Of a stretch of DNA of 64,000 nt, positions 8,790 through 18,855 are shown one piece after another. Under the pieces are notes generated by a model, which searched no databases, was not told where the DNA came from, and worked only from the letters and a program-made list of their open reading frames with translations. The stretch covers positions 1 to 64,000 of the forward strand of contig LSBP01000007.1 in NCBI GenBank assembly GCA_001577635.1. The letters run 5' to 3'. The stretch's first letter is position 1; the number at the start of each line of letters is the position of its first letter. This DNA comes from Halomonadaceae bacterium T82-2 (GTDB lineage: Bacteria; Pseudomonadota; Gammaproteobacteria; Pseudomonadales; Halomonadaceae). Both the position numbers and the translations under genes were made by a program.

Positions 8790-11156
8790 ATGGACGTTCA
8801 GACTTCGATCAATGCGCGTCTCGCCGAGGAGCTCGGCGTGCGTCCCGCCCAGGTGACCGCGACCGTCGAACTGCTCGACGGCGGCGCCACCGTTCCGTTC
8901 ATTGCCCGTTACCGCAAGGAAGTGACCGGTGGTCTCGACGACGGCCAGCTGCGTCAGCTCGAGGAGCGGCTGCGTTATCGTCGCGAGCTCGAGGAGCGTC
9001 GCGCGAGCGTGCTGGCCAGCATCGACGAGCAGGGCAAGCTGACCGCGGCGCTGGCGGCGCAGATCGGCGAGGCCGACACCAAGCAGCGCCTGGAAGACCT
9101 GTACCTGCCCTACAAGAAGAAACGCCGCACCAAGGCGCAGATCGCCCGCGAGGCCGGGCTCGAGCCGCTGGCTGATGCGCTGCTGGCCGATCCGACGCTG
9201 GACCCGGAGCGCGAGGCCGCCGCCTATCTGCGCCCGGCGGAGGGTGACACGCCCGCCGTCGCCGATGCCAAGGCGGCGCTCGACGGCGCCAAGCAGATCC
9301 TCATGGAGCGCTTCGCCGAGGATGCCGAACTGGTCGGTGGCCTGCGCGAGCGCGTGTGGCAGGAGGGCGAGCTGCGCGCACGCCTCATCGACGGCAAGCA
9401 GCGCGAGGGCGCCAAGTTCGCCGACTACTTCGAGCACGACGAACCGCTCGCGAAGGTGCCGTCGCATCGGGCGTTGGCCATGTTCCGTGGCCGCAACGAG
9501 GGCGTGCTGGCGCTGACCCTGGCGCTGCCGGGCGAGGACGAGGCACCGGTGCATCCCGCCGAGGTGGCGATCGCTCGTCATGCCGGCATCGACCTGGCTG
9601 CCGAGGCGCCGGGACGCGCCGCCGATCGCTGGTTGCGCGAGGTGGTGCGCTGGACCTGGCGGGTCAAGCTTTACACGCACCTCGAGACCGAGCTGATGGG
9701 CCGGTTGCGCGAGCGCGCCGAAGGCGAGGCGATCGAGGTCTTCGCCGCCAACCTCAAGGATCTGTTGCTGGCCGCACCGGCCGGCCCCCAGGCCACCCTG
9801 GCCATCGACCCCGGTTTGCGTACCGGCTGCAAGGTGGCGGTGGTCGATGCTACCGGGCAGTACCTCGAGCAGGCGGTGATCTATCCGCATGCGCCCCAGA
9901 AACGCTGGGACGAGGCGCTGGCCACCCTCACCAGCCTGGTCGAGCGGCACGGCGTCACCCTGGTGGCGGTCGGCAACGGCACCGCCAGCCGCGAGACCGA
10001 CAAGCTGGCCGGCGAGCTGGTCAAGCGTCTGGCGCCGCGTCGCCTGACCAAGGTGATGGTCAGCGAGGCCGGCGCCTCGGTATATTCCGCTTCCGAGCTG
10101 GCGTCCCGCGAGCTGCCGGATCTCGATGTCACCATCCGCGGGGCGGTCTCCATCGCGCGGCGCCTGCAGGACCCGCTGGCGGAACTGGTCAAGATCGAGC
10201 CCAAGTCGATCGGCGTGGGCCAGTACCAGCACGATGTCTCGCAGGTCCAGCTCTCGCGCAGCCTGGAGGCGGTCATCGAGGACTGCGTCAACGCCGTGGG
10301 CGTGGATCTCAACACCGCCTCGGCGGCGCTGCTCTCACGGGTCTCGGGGCTCAACCCGGGGCTGGCCGAGAACGTCGTCGCCCGGCGCAACAGCGAAGGG
10401 GCGTTTCGCGACCGCCGCGACCTGCTCGAGGTCAGCCGCCTGGGACCGCGCACCTTCGAGCAGTGCGCGGGCTTCCTGCGCATCATGAACGGCGACAACC
10501 CGCTCGATGCCAGCGCGGTGCATCCGGAAGCCTATCCGCTGGTCGCGCGCATCGCCGAGCGCAACGATCGCGACCTGGCGGGCCTGATCGGCGACAGCCG
10601 CTTCCTGCGCACGCTCAAGCCGGCGGACTACGTCGACGACACCTTCGGGGTGCCGACCATCACCGATATCCTCAAGGAGCTCGACAAGCCGGGTCGCGAC
10701 CCGCGTCCCGAGTTCCGCGCCGCCGAGTTCCGCGAGGGGGTCGAGACGCTGAAAGACCTCGAGCCGGGGATGATCCTCGAGGGCAGCGTCACCAACGTGA
10801 CCCACTTCGGCGCCTTCGTCGACATCGGCGTGCATCAGGACGGCCTGGTGCACATCTCGGCGCTGTCGGACACCTTCGTCGAGGACCCGCGCCAGGTGGT
10901 CAAGGCCGGCGACATCGTCAAGGTCAAGGTGATGGCGGTGGATGTCGAGCGCGGGCGGATCGGCCTGTCGATGCGTCTCCATGACCAGCCGGAGGCCGAG
11001 ACCGGCCGAAAGGAGACGGGCGGCGAGAAGCCGGCGCGTCGCGGCAAGGGCGGCGGGCGACGCGGCCGCGGCGGCACGTCGGGCGGCCAGGCGTCGGGCG
11101 GGCAGATGGGCGCGCTGGGCGAGGCGCTGCTCAAGGCGCGTGACAAGACGCGCTGA
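8790..11156 (+). CDS. tex: Tex-type transcription accessory protein (S1 domain)
   Basis: YqgF-like, HhH and C-terminal S1 (GMILEGSVTNVTHFGAFVDIGVHQDGLVHIS) regions. Confidence 0.95.
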   Translation: MDVQTSINARLAEELGVRPAQVTATVELLDGGATVPFIARYRKEVTGGLDDGQLRQLEERLRYRRELEERRASVLASIDEQGKLTAALAAQIGEADTKQRLEDLYLPYKKKRRTKAQIAREAGLEPLADALLADPTLDPEREAAAYLRPAEGDTPAVADAKAALDGAKQILMERFAEDAELVGGLRERVWQEGELRARLIDGKQREGAKFADYFEHDEPLAKVPSHRALAMFRGRNEGVLALTLALPGEDEAPVHPAEVAIARHAGIDLAAEAPGRAADRWLREVVRWTWRVKLYTHLETELMGRLRERAEGEAIEVFAANLKDLLLAAPAGPQATLAIDPGLRTGCKVAVVDATGQYLEQAVIYPHAPQKRWDEALATLTSLVERHGVTLVAVGNGTASRETDKLAGELVKRLAPRRLTKVMVSEAGASVYSASELASRELPDLDVTIRGAVSIARRLQDPLAELVKIEPKSIGVGQYQHDVSQVQLSRSLEAVIEDCVNAVGVDLNTASAALLSRVSGLNPGLAENVVARRNSEGAFRDRRDLLEVSRLGPRTFEQCAGFLRIMNGDNPLDASAVHPEAYPLVARIAERNDRDLAGLIGDSRFLRTLKPADYVDDTFGVPTITDILKELDKPGRDPRPEFRAAEFREGVETLKDLEPGMILEGSVTNVTHFGAFVDIGVHQDGLVHISALSDTFVEDPRQVVKAGDIVKVKVMAVDVERGRIGLSMRLHDQPEAETGRKETGGEKPARRGKGGGRRGRGGTSGGQASGGQMGALGEALLKARDKTR

Positions 11157-11256
11157 GGCGGGCCGGAATGATTCGCCTTGAAACGGCTGTCTCCGGCACC
11201 ATAATCTGAGATTTCACCGGCACGTCGGGCGTGCCGGCGGCGGTCTTCAACATGGG

Positions 11257-12867
11257 GTGTTCAACTTGTCCGAGCAATTCGTCAATGCCATCGCGAGTCT
11301 GCGTGGCGCGGCGCGCCGAGGCGCCCTGGGACGCCTGCGGCGGGGTATCGAGAAGGAAGGGCTGCGCGTCGACGCCGGCGGCCGGATCGCGCAGACGCCG
11401 CATCCCCGGGCGCTGGGGTCCAAGCTGACCCATCCGCACATCACCACCGACTATTCCGAGTCGCTGCTGGAATACATCACCCCGGTCTACTGCCGTCCCG
11501 AGGATGCGCTGGCGTTCCTCGCCGACCTGCACCGCTTTTCCTACCGTCACCTCGGTGACGAGCGGATCTGGCCGGCGAGCATGCCCGGTCGGCTCGACGG
11601 CAACGACAGCGTGCCGATCGCCGACTACGGCCCGTCCAATGTCGGCTTCATGAAGCATGTCTACCGCAAGGGGCTCGACGTGCGCTACGGGCGGATCATG
11701 CAGTCGATCGCCGGCGTGCACTACAACGTCTCGCTGCCCGAGGATTTCTGGCCGGTCCTGCAGGAGCTGGAAGGGGCGACGGACACGTCGCTGACCCATT
11801 ACCGTTCGGCGCGCTACTTCGACATGATCCGCAACTTCCGCCGCAACAGCTGGCTGCTGCTCTACCTGTTCGGCGCGTCGCCGGCCCTGGATCGCAGCTT
11901 CTTGAGCGGGGCGGCGCCGAGCCATCTGCGTGCCCATGCCCGTCACACCCTGGTGTCGCCCTACGCCACCAGCCTGCGCATGTCCGATCTGGGCTACCAG
12001 AACAAGGTTCAGGCCCAGCTCAAGATCTGCTTCAACTCGCTGTCCAACTACGTCGGCACGCTGCGCCACGCCATCACCACGCCGTGGCCGGCCTATCAGC
12101 GGCTGGGTGTCAACGAGGGCGGCGACTGGCGCCAGCTCAATGCCAACATCCTGCAGATCGAGAACGAGTACTACAGCGACATCCGTCCCAAGCGCGTGGC
12201 GCGCCACGACGAGACGCCGTCCCAGGCGCTCGAGGCGCGGGGCGTGGAGTACATCGAGGTGCGCTGCCTCGACCTGAACCCCTTCCTGCCGCTGGGGATC
12301 GACGCGACCCAGATGCGCTTCCTCGACGTCTTCCTGATGTGGTGCCTGCTGGCCGAGAGCCCGTGGATTCCCGACGAGGAGTGCGACCGGCTGGACGACA
12401 ACCGGCGCGCCGTGGTGGAGCAGGGGCGCAAGGCCTCGCTGGCCCTGGCCGTCGACGGTCGCGAGCAGCGCCTGGCCGACCGCGCGGCGGCGATCTTCGC
12501 CGAACTGCGCGAGGTGGCCGAGCTGCTGGACATCAACGAGGAGAGCGATGTGCATGTCGCGGCGCTGTCGGCCCTCGAGCCGTTGCTCGACAATCCCGAG
12601 CACACCCCGTCGGGGCGGCTGCTGGGCGAGCTGGAAACCAGCGGCAGCGACTTCGTCGAGCATGTGCTGGGGCTGGCCGATGCCCAGGCCGAGCAGTTCC
12701 GGGCCGAGCCCATGGACCCGGCGCGGGAGGCCCTGTTCAACGAGCTCAGCGAGACCTCGCATCAGCAGCAGGCGGATATCGAGGCGGCCGAGACCCGGGA
12801 CTTCGCGGCCTTCCTCGACAGCTACTTCGCGCGGGCCCGCGAGTCGCGACCCACGCCCACCTCGTAA
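11257..12867 (+). CDS. gshA: glutamate-cysteine ligase
   Basis: GRLRRGIEKEGLRVD...LTHPHITTDYSESLLEYITP; GTG start assumed. Confidence 0.92.
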   Translation: MFNLSEQFVNAIASLRGAARRGALGRLRRGIEKEGLRVDAGGRIAQTPHPRALGSKLTHPHITTDYSESLLEYITPVYCRPEDALAFLADLHRFSYRHLGDERIWPASMPGRLDGNDSVPIADYGPSNVGFMKHVYRKGLDVRYGRIMQSIAGVHYNVSLPEDFWPVLQELEGATDTSLTHYRSARYFDMIRNFRRNSWLLLYLFGASPALDRSFLSGAAPSHLRAHARHTLVSPYATSLRMSDLGYQNKVQAQLKICFNSLSNYVGTLRHAITTPWPAYQRLGVNEGGDWRQLNANILQIENEYYSDIRPKRVARHDETPSQALEARGVEYIEVRCLDLNPFLPLGIDATQMRFLDVFLMWCLLAESPWIPDEECDRLDDNRRAVVEQGRKASLALAVDGREQRLADRAAAIFAELREVAELLDINEESDVHVAALSALEPLLDNPEHTPSGRLLGELETSGSDFVEHVLGLADAQAEQFRAEPMDPAREALFNELSETSHQQQADIEAAETRDFAAFLDSYFARARESRPTPTS

Positions 12868-12915
12868 CGCAGACGGCGGCCCCGGCGGGTCGCCCCGAAT
12901 CATGGAGTGATCCGC

Positions 12916-13434
12916 ATGCCCGTCAGCCTGCGCCGCCTGTCGGTGCGCCAATGGAGTCTCGCCGGTCTGGTCTTCTGTGCCCTGATGATGGCCGTCGCCC
13001 TGGCCCTGCAGTATGTCGCGGGGCTGGAGCCGTGCCCGCTGTGCATCCTCCAGCGCATCGCGGTGATCACCGCGGCCGGGGTCTTCCTGGTCGCCGCGAT
13101 CCACAACCCGCGCGGCTGGGGTGGCCGAGTCTACGGCGTGCTGGGCCTGCTGGCGGTGGGTGGCGGCATCGCCGTCGCCGGCCGGCATGTCTGGCTGCAG
13201 TCCCTGCCCCCCGATCAGGTGCCCAGCTGCGGGCCGGGGCTGGATTACATGCTCGAGGTGCTGCCGCTGTGGGACGTGCTCTCCCGGGTGCTGTCGGGGT
13301 CGGGCGAGTGCGCCACCATCGACGGCTACTGGTGGGGCCTGACGTTGCCGCAATGGACGCTGATCGGCTTCGCGGTGCTGGCCCTGGTGCCGCTCGGCCT
13401 GCTGCTGATGCCGCGTCGCCCCCGCGTCGCCTGA
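12916..13434 (+). CDS. dsbB: disulfide bond formation protein B
   Basis: LEPCPLCILQRI (CxxC) and later Cys pair, four TM segments; ggag RBS. Confidence 0.93.
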   Translation: MPVSLRRLSVRQWSLAGLVFCALMMAVALALQYVAGLEPCPLCILQRIAVITAAGVFLVAAIHNPRGWGGRVYGVLGLLAVGGGIAVAGRHVWLQSLPPDQVPSCGPGLDYMLEVLPLWDVLSRVLSGSGECATIDGYWWGLTLPQWTLIGFAVLALVPLGLLLMPRRPRVA

Positions 13435-13446
13435 GCCCGCCTCGTC

Positions 13447-13470
13447 ACCGCGAGCCCACGGGCTCGCGGT
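13447..13470 (+). terminator. hairpin after dsbB
   Basis: ACCGCGAGCCC-ac-GGGCTCGCGGT perfect 11-bp stem; weak T tract. Confidence 0.5.
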
Positions 13471-13740
13471 CCTCCCTTCTCCCCACGGCCGTCTTTTCGT
13501 ACCTGTCGGCTCACCTGCACCTTTAGTCGCAGGCGAGGTGTCGCAAGCTGTCGGCAGCCGCGCCGTGATGTGCCAATAAAATCCCTTTAATCAGTCGGTT
13601 GGCTTTCCCCTTCCGGCGCTGTCGCGTGGCCGCGACGCTCGGGGGAGGCAGGGAACATTTTGTCGCCCGGGTATTTTGGTATACGGTTTAGTCTGTTTAT
13701 TGTGTACAAATAATCCAACAACACAACGGACCCGTAGCGC

Positions 13741-15099
13741 ATGAACTCCGCGAGCCAACGTCAGTCGGTTTTCGACTTCCACGGCAAGCCGCCGCTTCTC
13801 AAGGCCTTGCCGCTCTCTCTCCAGCACATCCTGGCCATGATCATGGGCACGGTGACGGTGCCGATCATCGTCGTCGGCGCCGTGGGCGCCTCGCTGGCGG
13901 ACAAGATGGCGCTGATCCAGATCTCGCTGATCTTTTCCGGCGTCTCCACGCTCATCCAGCTCTATGCCATCGGCCGTTTCGGGGCCCGCCTGCCGGCGAT
14001 CTTCGGGGTGGGCTTCGCCTATGTGCCGACGCTGACCGCGGTGGGCGCGCAGTACGGGCTGAGCGGCATTCTCGGGGCGCAGATCGCCGGGGGCGTGGCG
14101 ATGATGGGGGTGGGGCTGTTCACCCGCCACCTTCGCCAGTGGTTCCCGCCGGTGGTCGCCGGGGTCGTGGTGCTGGTGATCGGCCTGTCGCTCTACGACA
14201 TCGCCATCAACTACATGGCCGGCGGCGTGGGCAGCGCCGACTTCGGCGCCCCGGTCAACTGGTTCCTGGCACTGGCCACCTTGCTGGTGGTGTTGTTCGT
14301 CTCGCAGTTCTGCCAGGGCTTTCTCAAGCTGGCCTCGATCATCTGCGGCATCGGTGTCGGCTACGGAATGGCGCTGGCGCTGGGGCGGGTCGACTTCACG
14401 CCGGTGCTGAACGCGCCCTGGTTCACCCTGCCGCAGCCGCTGAGCTTCGGCCTGTCGTTCCACGGCCCGGCGATGGTGTCGATGGTGATCATCTGCGTCA
14501 TCAACTCGGTGCAGACCATCGGCGATCTCTCCGCCACCACGGTCGGCGGCATGAATCGCGAGCTCGAGACTCACGAGCTCTACGGCGGCCTGCTGGGCAA
14601 CGGCCTGTGCACGGCGCTGGGCTCGTTCTTCGGCGCCTTGCCGACCTCCTCGTACAGCCAGAACGTGGGCATCGTCGCCATGACCAAGGTGATCAGCCGT
14701 TATGTGCTGGCGCTGGCGGCGTTGTTCATGCTGGCGGCGGGATTCGTGCCCAAGTTCGGGGCGCTGATGACCACCATCCCGCTGCCGGTGCTGGGCGGGG
14801 CGACGGTCATGGTCTTCGGCATGATCACCGTGACCGGGATTCGCCTGATCACCAAGGACGAGATGTCCTCGCGCAATATCACCATCGCCAGCCTGGCGCT
14901 GGCGCTGAGCATGGGCGTCTACGCGGTGCCGGAATCGATCGCCCGGTTTCCGGAGGTCGTGCAGCTGGTGATCGGCGGCTCGCCGATCGTGATCGCGGCG
15001 CTGGTGGCGTTCACGCTCAACGTCATCCTGCCGCGCCGCTCCCTGGCCGACGAGGAGGCCGAGCGCGAGGCGGTCGAGGCGCGACTGAGCGAAGGTTGA
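13741..15099 (+). CDS. NCS2 nucleobase:cation symporter (xanthine/uracil permease family)
   Basis: LPLSLQHILAMIMGTVTVPII and QTIGDLSATTVGGMNRE NCS2 features. Confidence 0.9.
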   Translation: MNSASQRQSVFDFHGKPPLLKALPLSLQHILAMIMGTVTVPIIVVGAVGASLADKMALIQISLIFSGVSTLIQLYAIGRFGARLPAIFGVGFAYVPTLTAVGAQYGLSGILGAQIAGGVAMMGVGLFTRHLRQWFPPVVAGVVVLVIGLSLYDIAINYMAGGVGSADFGAPVNWFLALATLLVVLFVSQFCQGFLKLASIICGIGVGYGMALALGRVDFTPVLNAPWFTLPQPLSFGLSFHGPAMVSMVIICVINSVQTIGDLSATTVGGMNRELETHELYGGLLGNGLCTALGSFFGALPTSSYSQNVGIVAMTKVISRYVLALAALFMLAAGFVPKFGALMTTIPLPVLGGATVMVFGMITVTGIRLITKDEMSSRNITIASLALALSMGVYAVPESIARFPEVVQLVIGGSPIVIAALVAFTLNVILPRRSLADEEAEREAVEARLSEG

Positions 15100-15205
15100 T
15101 GTCCCGCAAGGGATGGCTCCGACGGGGTGGCAAAGGATTGACAGCTGACGCCGTTGGAGTGACGCTGGACCCTCGCTGCCGGACGACGACACAGGGAGGC
15201 GACCG

Positions 15206-15709
15206 ATGCTCGAAGACTGCAAGACCGCCCAGGAGCACTGGGGTGGCGTCCACCGCCTGATCGACCGCTGGCTCGAGGAGCGACGGACGATGCTGGGCGT
15301 GTTCACGGAGCTGCGCCAGGCCTGCGAGGTGGACCCCGAGGCGATCGGCAAGTCGCAGATCGATCGGTTCAGCGAACTGCTGATGGACTACATCAGCGCC
15401 GGACATTTCGAGATCTACCCCCAGCTTCGCGAGGAGGCCCGGCACTTCGACGACGAGGCGGCGCTGGCCCTGGCCGGCCAGCTGCTGGAGCGCCTCGAGA
15501 TGTCCACCGCGATGGTGCTGGATTTCGATCGCGACTTCTCGACGCCGACGCGTTGCCAGCATTTCGCCTCGCGTCTGCCCGCCTGGCTCCAGCGGCTCGA
15601 CCGCGGTCTCTCCGAACGCTTCTCGCTCGAGGATCGGCTGATCGCCCGGCTGCACGCCGCGCACTCCCCGCAGCCGGCCTCGGGCGTGGCACCCCGCGCC
15701 ACCCTGTAA
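15206..15709 (+). CDS. rsd: regulator of sigma D / AlgQ family anti-sigma-70 factor
   Basis: MLEDCKTAQEHWGGVHRLIDRWLEERRTMLGVF; strong RBS gggaggcgacc. Confidence 0.85.
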   Translation: MLEDCKTAQEHWGGVHRLIDRWLEERRTMLGVFTELRQACEVDPEAIGKSQIDRFSELLMDYISAGHFEIYPQLREEARHFDDEAALALAGQLLERLEMSTAMVLDFDRDFSTPTRCQHFASRLPAWLQRLDRGLSERFSLEDRLIARLHAAHSPQPASGVAPRATL

Positions 15710-15789
15710 CGGCCGTCGTCACGCGGCAGTGATCGCGCCTCGCCGAAGGACTCGACGAGGCGCGCCGACTTCCCCCTTCCTGCCCCTTC

Positions 15790-18700
15790 TTACTTGCGAC
15801 GCCACCGCGCGCCCAGGCGTGCCCCGAGTTCCAGCATGCAGGGCGTGAGCAGCAGTGTCAGCCCGGTGGCGAAGGCCAGGCCGCCGGCGATCGCGCTGGA
15901 GAGCTGGGTCCACCACTGGGTCGAGGGGGCGTGCCAACCCAGGCTCGGCGTCAGCAGGTCGACGTTGACCCCCAGCACCATGGGGATCAGCCCCAGGACG
16001 GTGGTGATCGCGGTGAGCAGCACCGGGCGCAGCCGCCGGCAGCCGGCTTCCAGCGCCGCCTGACGCGCGGGCAGCCCGTCGCCGCGCAGCTGGTTGTAGG
16101 TGTCGATCAGCACGATGTTGTTGTTCACCACGATGCCGGCCAGGGCGATGATGCCCATGCCCACCATGACGATGCCGAAGGGCTGGGCGTTGAGCAGCAG
16201 GCCCAGCAGCACGCCGGCGGTCGAGAAGACGATCGCCGAGAGCACCAGGGCGGTCTGGTAGAGGCTGTTGAACTGGGTGACCAGGATGATCGTCATCAGG
16301 AACAGGGCGACGCCGAAGGCGCCGACCAGAAAGCGGCTGGTCTCGGCCTGGTCCTCGCGCTCCCCGGCCAGGTTGGCACGCACCCCCTCGGGCAGCTCGG
16401 CCAGGCTCGGCGCCAGGGCGCGCAGTCGTTCGTCGACCTGGCGACCGGGCTGCACGTCGGCCTCCAGGGTGATGGCGCGGTGGCCGTCGATGCGGTGCAG
16501 GATGCCGACCTTGGGGGCCGGAGTGAGCCGCACGAACTGACGGATCGGCAGCTGGCCCCGGTTGGTATGCACGGTCAGGCGTTCGAGCTGGTCGAGGCTG
16601 CGCCGTACCGCCGGCAGACGGACCCGGATGTCCACCTCGCCGTCCACCTCGGGCGGCCGGTAGGTGGCCAGGGGCAGGCCGTTGGTGACCAGCTGTACGG
16701 CGCTGCCGATGGTCGCCACGTCGGCACCGAAGCGGGCCGCCGCCTCGCGATCCACCTCGATGCGCCACTCCACGCCCGGCAGGCTGCGATTGTCCTGAAT
16801 GTCCCGGAAGCCGCCCAGGCGCTGCATGGCCGTGCGCAGCTGTTCCACGGCCGCGTCCAGTGTGTCCGGCTGGCGGCCGGTCAGCTCGATCTGGATCGGC
16901 TTGCCGCTGGTCGGGCCGCGCTCCTGCTCCTGAAACGCCAGGCGCACGCCGGGCAGGTCGCGGGTGCGCGCGGCCATGTCGTCGAGAATGGCACCGGCGG
17001 AGCGCCGCTTGTCCCAGTCGATCAGCGAAAAGTTGAGCTGGCCGATCACGTCGGCGGCCATGCGGGTGTCCGGCGCGGCGAAGGAGCGCGCATAGAGCGC
17101 GTCGATTTCGGGCATGCCGGCGACCCGGGCCTCGACACGACGCACGATGGCGTCCTTTTCGTCCACCGACAGGTCGCCTCGGGCGTGCACCAGAATCTGC
17201 GCGTTGTCGGGTTCCACCTCGGGAAAGAACACCACGCCATGATTGAAGCGTGCATAAGCGGCGTAGATCACGGCCATGATGCCCAGGGCGCCGAGCAGCG
17301 CCAGGCCCGGGCGAGCCAACAGGCGGTCGAGGAGTCGGCGATAGAGCCGGGCGCCGACGTGCAGGCTTTCGCGGGTGGCGGGCGCATTCCGGCGGCGCAG
17401 CAGGTTGCCCAGGGTGGGCAGGAAGATCAGGGCCATCAGCAGCGAGGCCAGCAGGCACAGCACCACGGTGGCGGGCAGGTATTTCATGAACTCGCCGACC
17501 ACGCCGGGCCAGAACAGCAGCGGCACGAACACCGCCAGGGTGGTGGCGGTCGAGGCGATCACCGGCCAGGCCATGCGTCCGGCGGCTCCCGCCCAGGCGT
17601 CCCGCGATGACGAGCCCCGGGCGAGGTTGTAATCGGCCTGCTCGCCGACCACGATGGCGCCGTCCACCAGCATCCCGGCGACCAGGATCAGGGCGAACAG
17701 CACGACGATGTTGAGGGTGTAGCCGATGCTCCAGATCAGCAGGATGCCGGTCAGAAAGGCGCCGGGAATGGTCAGGCCGATCAGCAGCGCCGAACGCAGG
17801 CCCATGGTGGCGAGAATCACGATCAGCACCAGCACCACCGCGGTCAGCACGTTGTTGAGCAGGTCATCGAGCAGGGAGACGACGGTGGTGGACTGGTCCA
17901 TGATGGTGCGCAGCTGCAGGGTATCCGGCAGGCTGGGCCGGGCCTCGTCGAGCACGGCGTGGACGGCCCGGCTCGTGGCGATGATGTTGGCCCCGGCGCG
18001 CTTGGCGATCTCCAGCACGACGGCGGGCTGGCCGTCGATCCGGGCATAGCCCTGCGGGTCCTTGAAAGTACGATGAATGACCGCGACGTCGCCGAAGGTG
18101 ACCACCCGGTCGCCGTCCACCTTGATCGGCATGGACAGCAGGTCGTCGAGGTTCTCGATCAGCCCGGGCACCTTGATCGCCAGGCGGCCGGCGCCGTTGT
18201 CGATGCTGCCGGCGGCGACCAGGCGATGATTGCGCGAGACCAGGTTGAACAGGGTGTCGAAGTCGATGCCGTAGCCGGCCAGTACCTGCGGGTCGACGAC
18301 GATTTCCATCAGGTCCTCGCGCTCGCCGGCGATATCGACGTCGAGTACCTGCGGCAGCCCTTCGATGGCGTCCCGGAGGCCACGCGCCGCCAGCATCAGC
18401 TCGCCGGCGGAGAGCGGGCCGGAGAGTCCCACCGAGAGCACTGGAAACCGCGAGACGTTGACTTCCATCACCCGCGGTTCATCGGCCTCATCGGGCAGCG
18501 AGCTGCGGGCGATATCGACCTTTTCACGCACGTCGGCCAGCGCCTGGCGCGGGTCGAAGCCGGCATCGAACTCCAGGGTGATCGAGGCATAGCCCTCGGC
18601 CGCCTGGGCGGTCATCTTGCGTACGCCCTCGATGGCCTGCAGTTCCTGCTCCATGGGGCGTACCAGCAGGCGTTCGGCGTCTTCCGGGCTGACGCCCTCG

Positions 18701-18855
18701 AGTGTCAGCGACACGTAGATGGTGGGGATCGTGACGTCCGGGTTAGCCTCCTTGGGGATGGCCAGGTAGGCCACGCCGCCGCCGATCAGCAGGAAGAGCA
18801 GCACCAGCAGGGTGGTCCGGGTGCGGTCGATGGCGGCGTCGATCCAGCGGCGCAT
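15790..18855 (-). CDS. RND-family efflux transporter permease
   Basis: 1021 aa AcrB-like protein (IPKEANPDVTIPTIYVSLTLEGVSPEDAERLLVRPMEQEL). Confidence 0.95.
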   Translation of the reverse strand: MRRWIDAAIDRTRTTLLVLLFLLIGGGVAYLAIPKEANPDVTIPTIYVSLTLEGVSPEDAERLLVRPMEQELQAIEGVRKMTAQAAEGYASITLEFDAGFDPRQALADVREKVDIARSSLPDEADEPRVMEVNVSRFPVLSVGLSGPLSAGELMLAARGLRDAIEGLPQVLDVDIAGEREDLMEIVVDPQVLAGYGIDFDTLFNLVSRNHRLVAAGSIDNGAGRLAIKVPGLIENLDDLLSMPIKVDGDRVVTFGDVAVIHRTFKDPQGYARIDGQPAVVLEIAKRAGANIIATSRAVHAVLDEARPSLPDTLQLRTIMDQSTTVVSLLDDLLNNVLTAVVLVLIVILATMGLRSALLIGLTIPGAFLTGILLIWSIGYTLNIVVLFALILVAGMLVDGAIVVGEQADYNLARGSSSRDAWAGAAGRMAWPVIASTATTLAVFVPLLFWPGVVGEFMKYLPATVVLCLLASLLMALIFLPTLGNLLRRRNAPATRESLHVGARLYRRLLDRLLARPGLALLGALGIMAVIYAAYARFNHGVVFFPEVEPDNAQILVHARGDLSVDEKDAIVRRVEARVAGMPEIDALYARSFAAPDTRMAADVIGQLNFSLIDWDKRRSAGAILDDMAARTRDLPGVRLAFQEQERGPTSGKPIQIELTGRQPDTLDAAVEQLRTAMQRLGGFRDIQDNRSLPGVEWRIEVDREAAARFGADVATIGSAVQLVTNGLPLATYRPPEVDGEVDIRVRLPAVRRSLDQLERLTVHTNRGQLPIRQFVRLTPAPKVGILHRIDGHRAITLEADVQPGRQVDERLRALAPSLAELPEGVRANLAGEREDQAETSRFLVGAFGVALFLMTIILVTQFNSLYQTALVLSAIVFSTAGVLLGLLLNAQPFGIVMVGMGIIALAGIVVNNNIVLIDTYNQLRGDGLPARQAALEAGCRRLRPVLLTAITTVLGLIPMVLGVNVDLLTPSLGWHAPSTQWWTQLSSAIAGGLAFATGLTLLLTPCMLELGARLGARWRRK

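Noticed and set aside
14139-15260. 373-aa alternate-frame ORF inside the NCS2 permease
   Set aside because: Frame-shifted shadow rich in Arg/Gly/His; the permease frame is unambiguous. Same for 9356..10984 + in tex, 12084..13526 + in gshA, and 59819..61249 + in parE.
15931-17610. 559-aa plus-strand ORF opposite the RND permease
   Set aside because: Antisense shadow of a well-recognised transporter; composition typical of the complementary strand of GC-rich genes. Also applies to 17959..19377 +, 20492..21724 +, 42219..44369 +, 45221..46012 + and 46043..47014 +.
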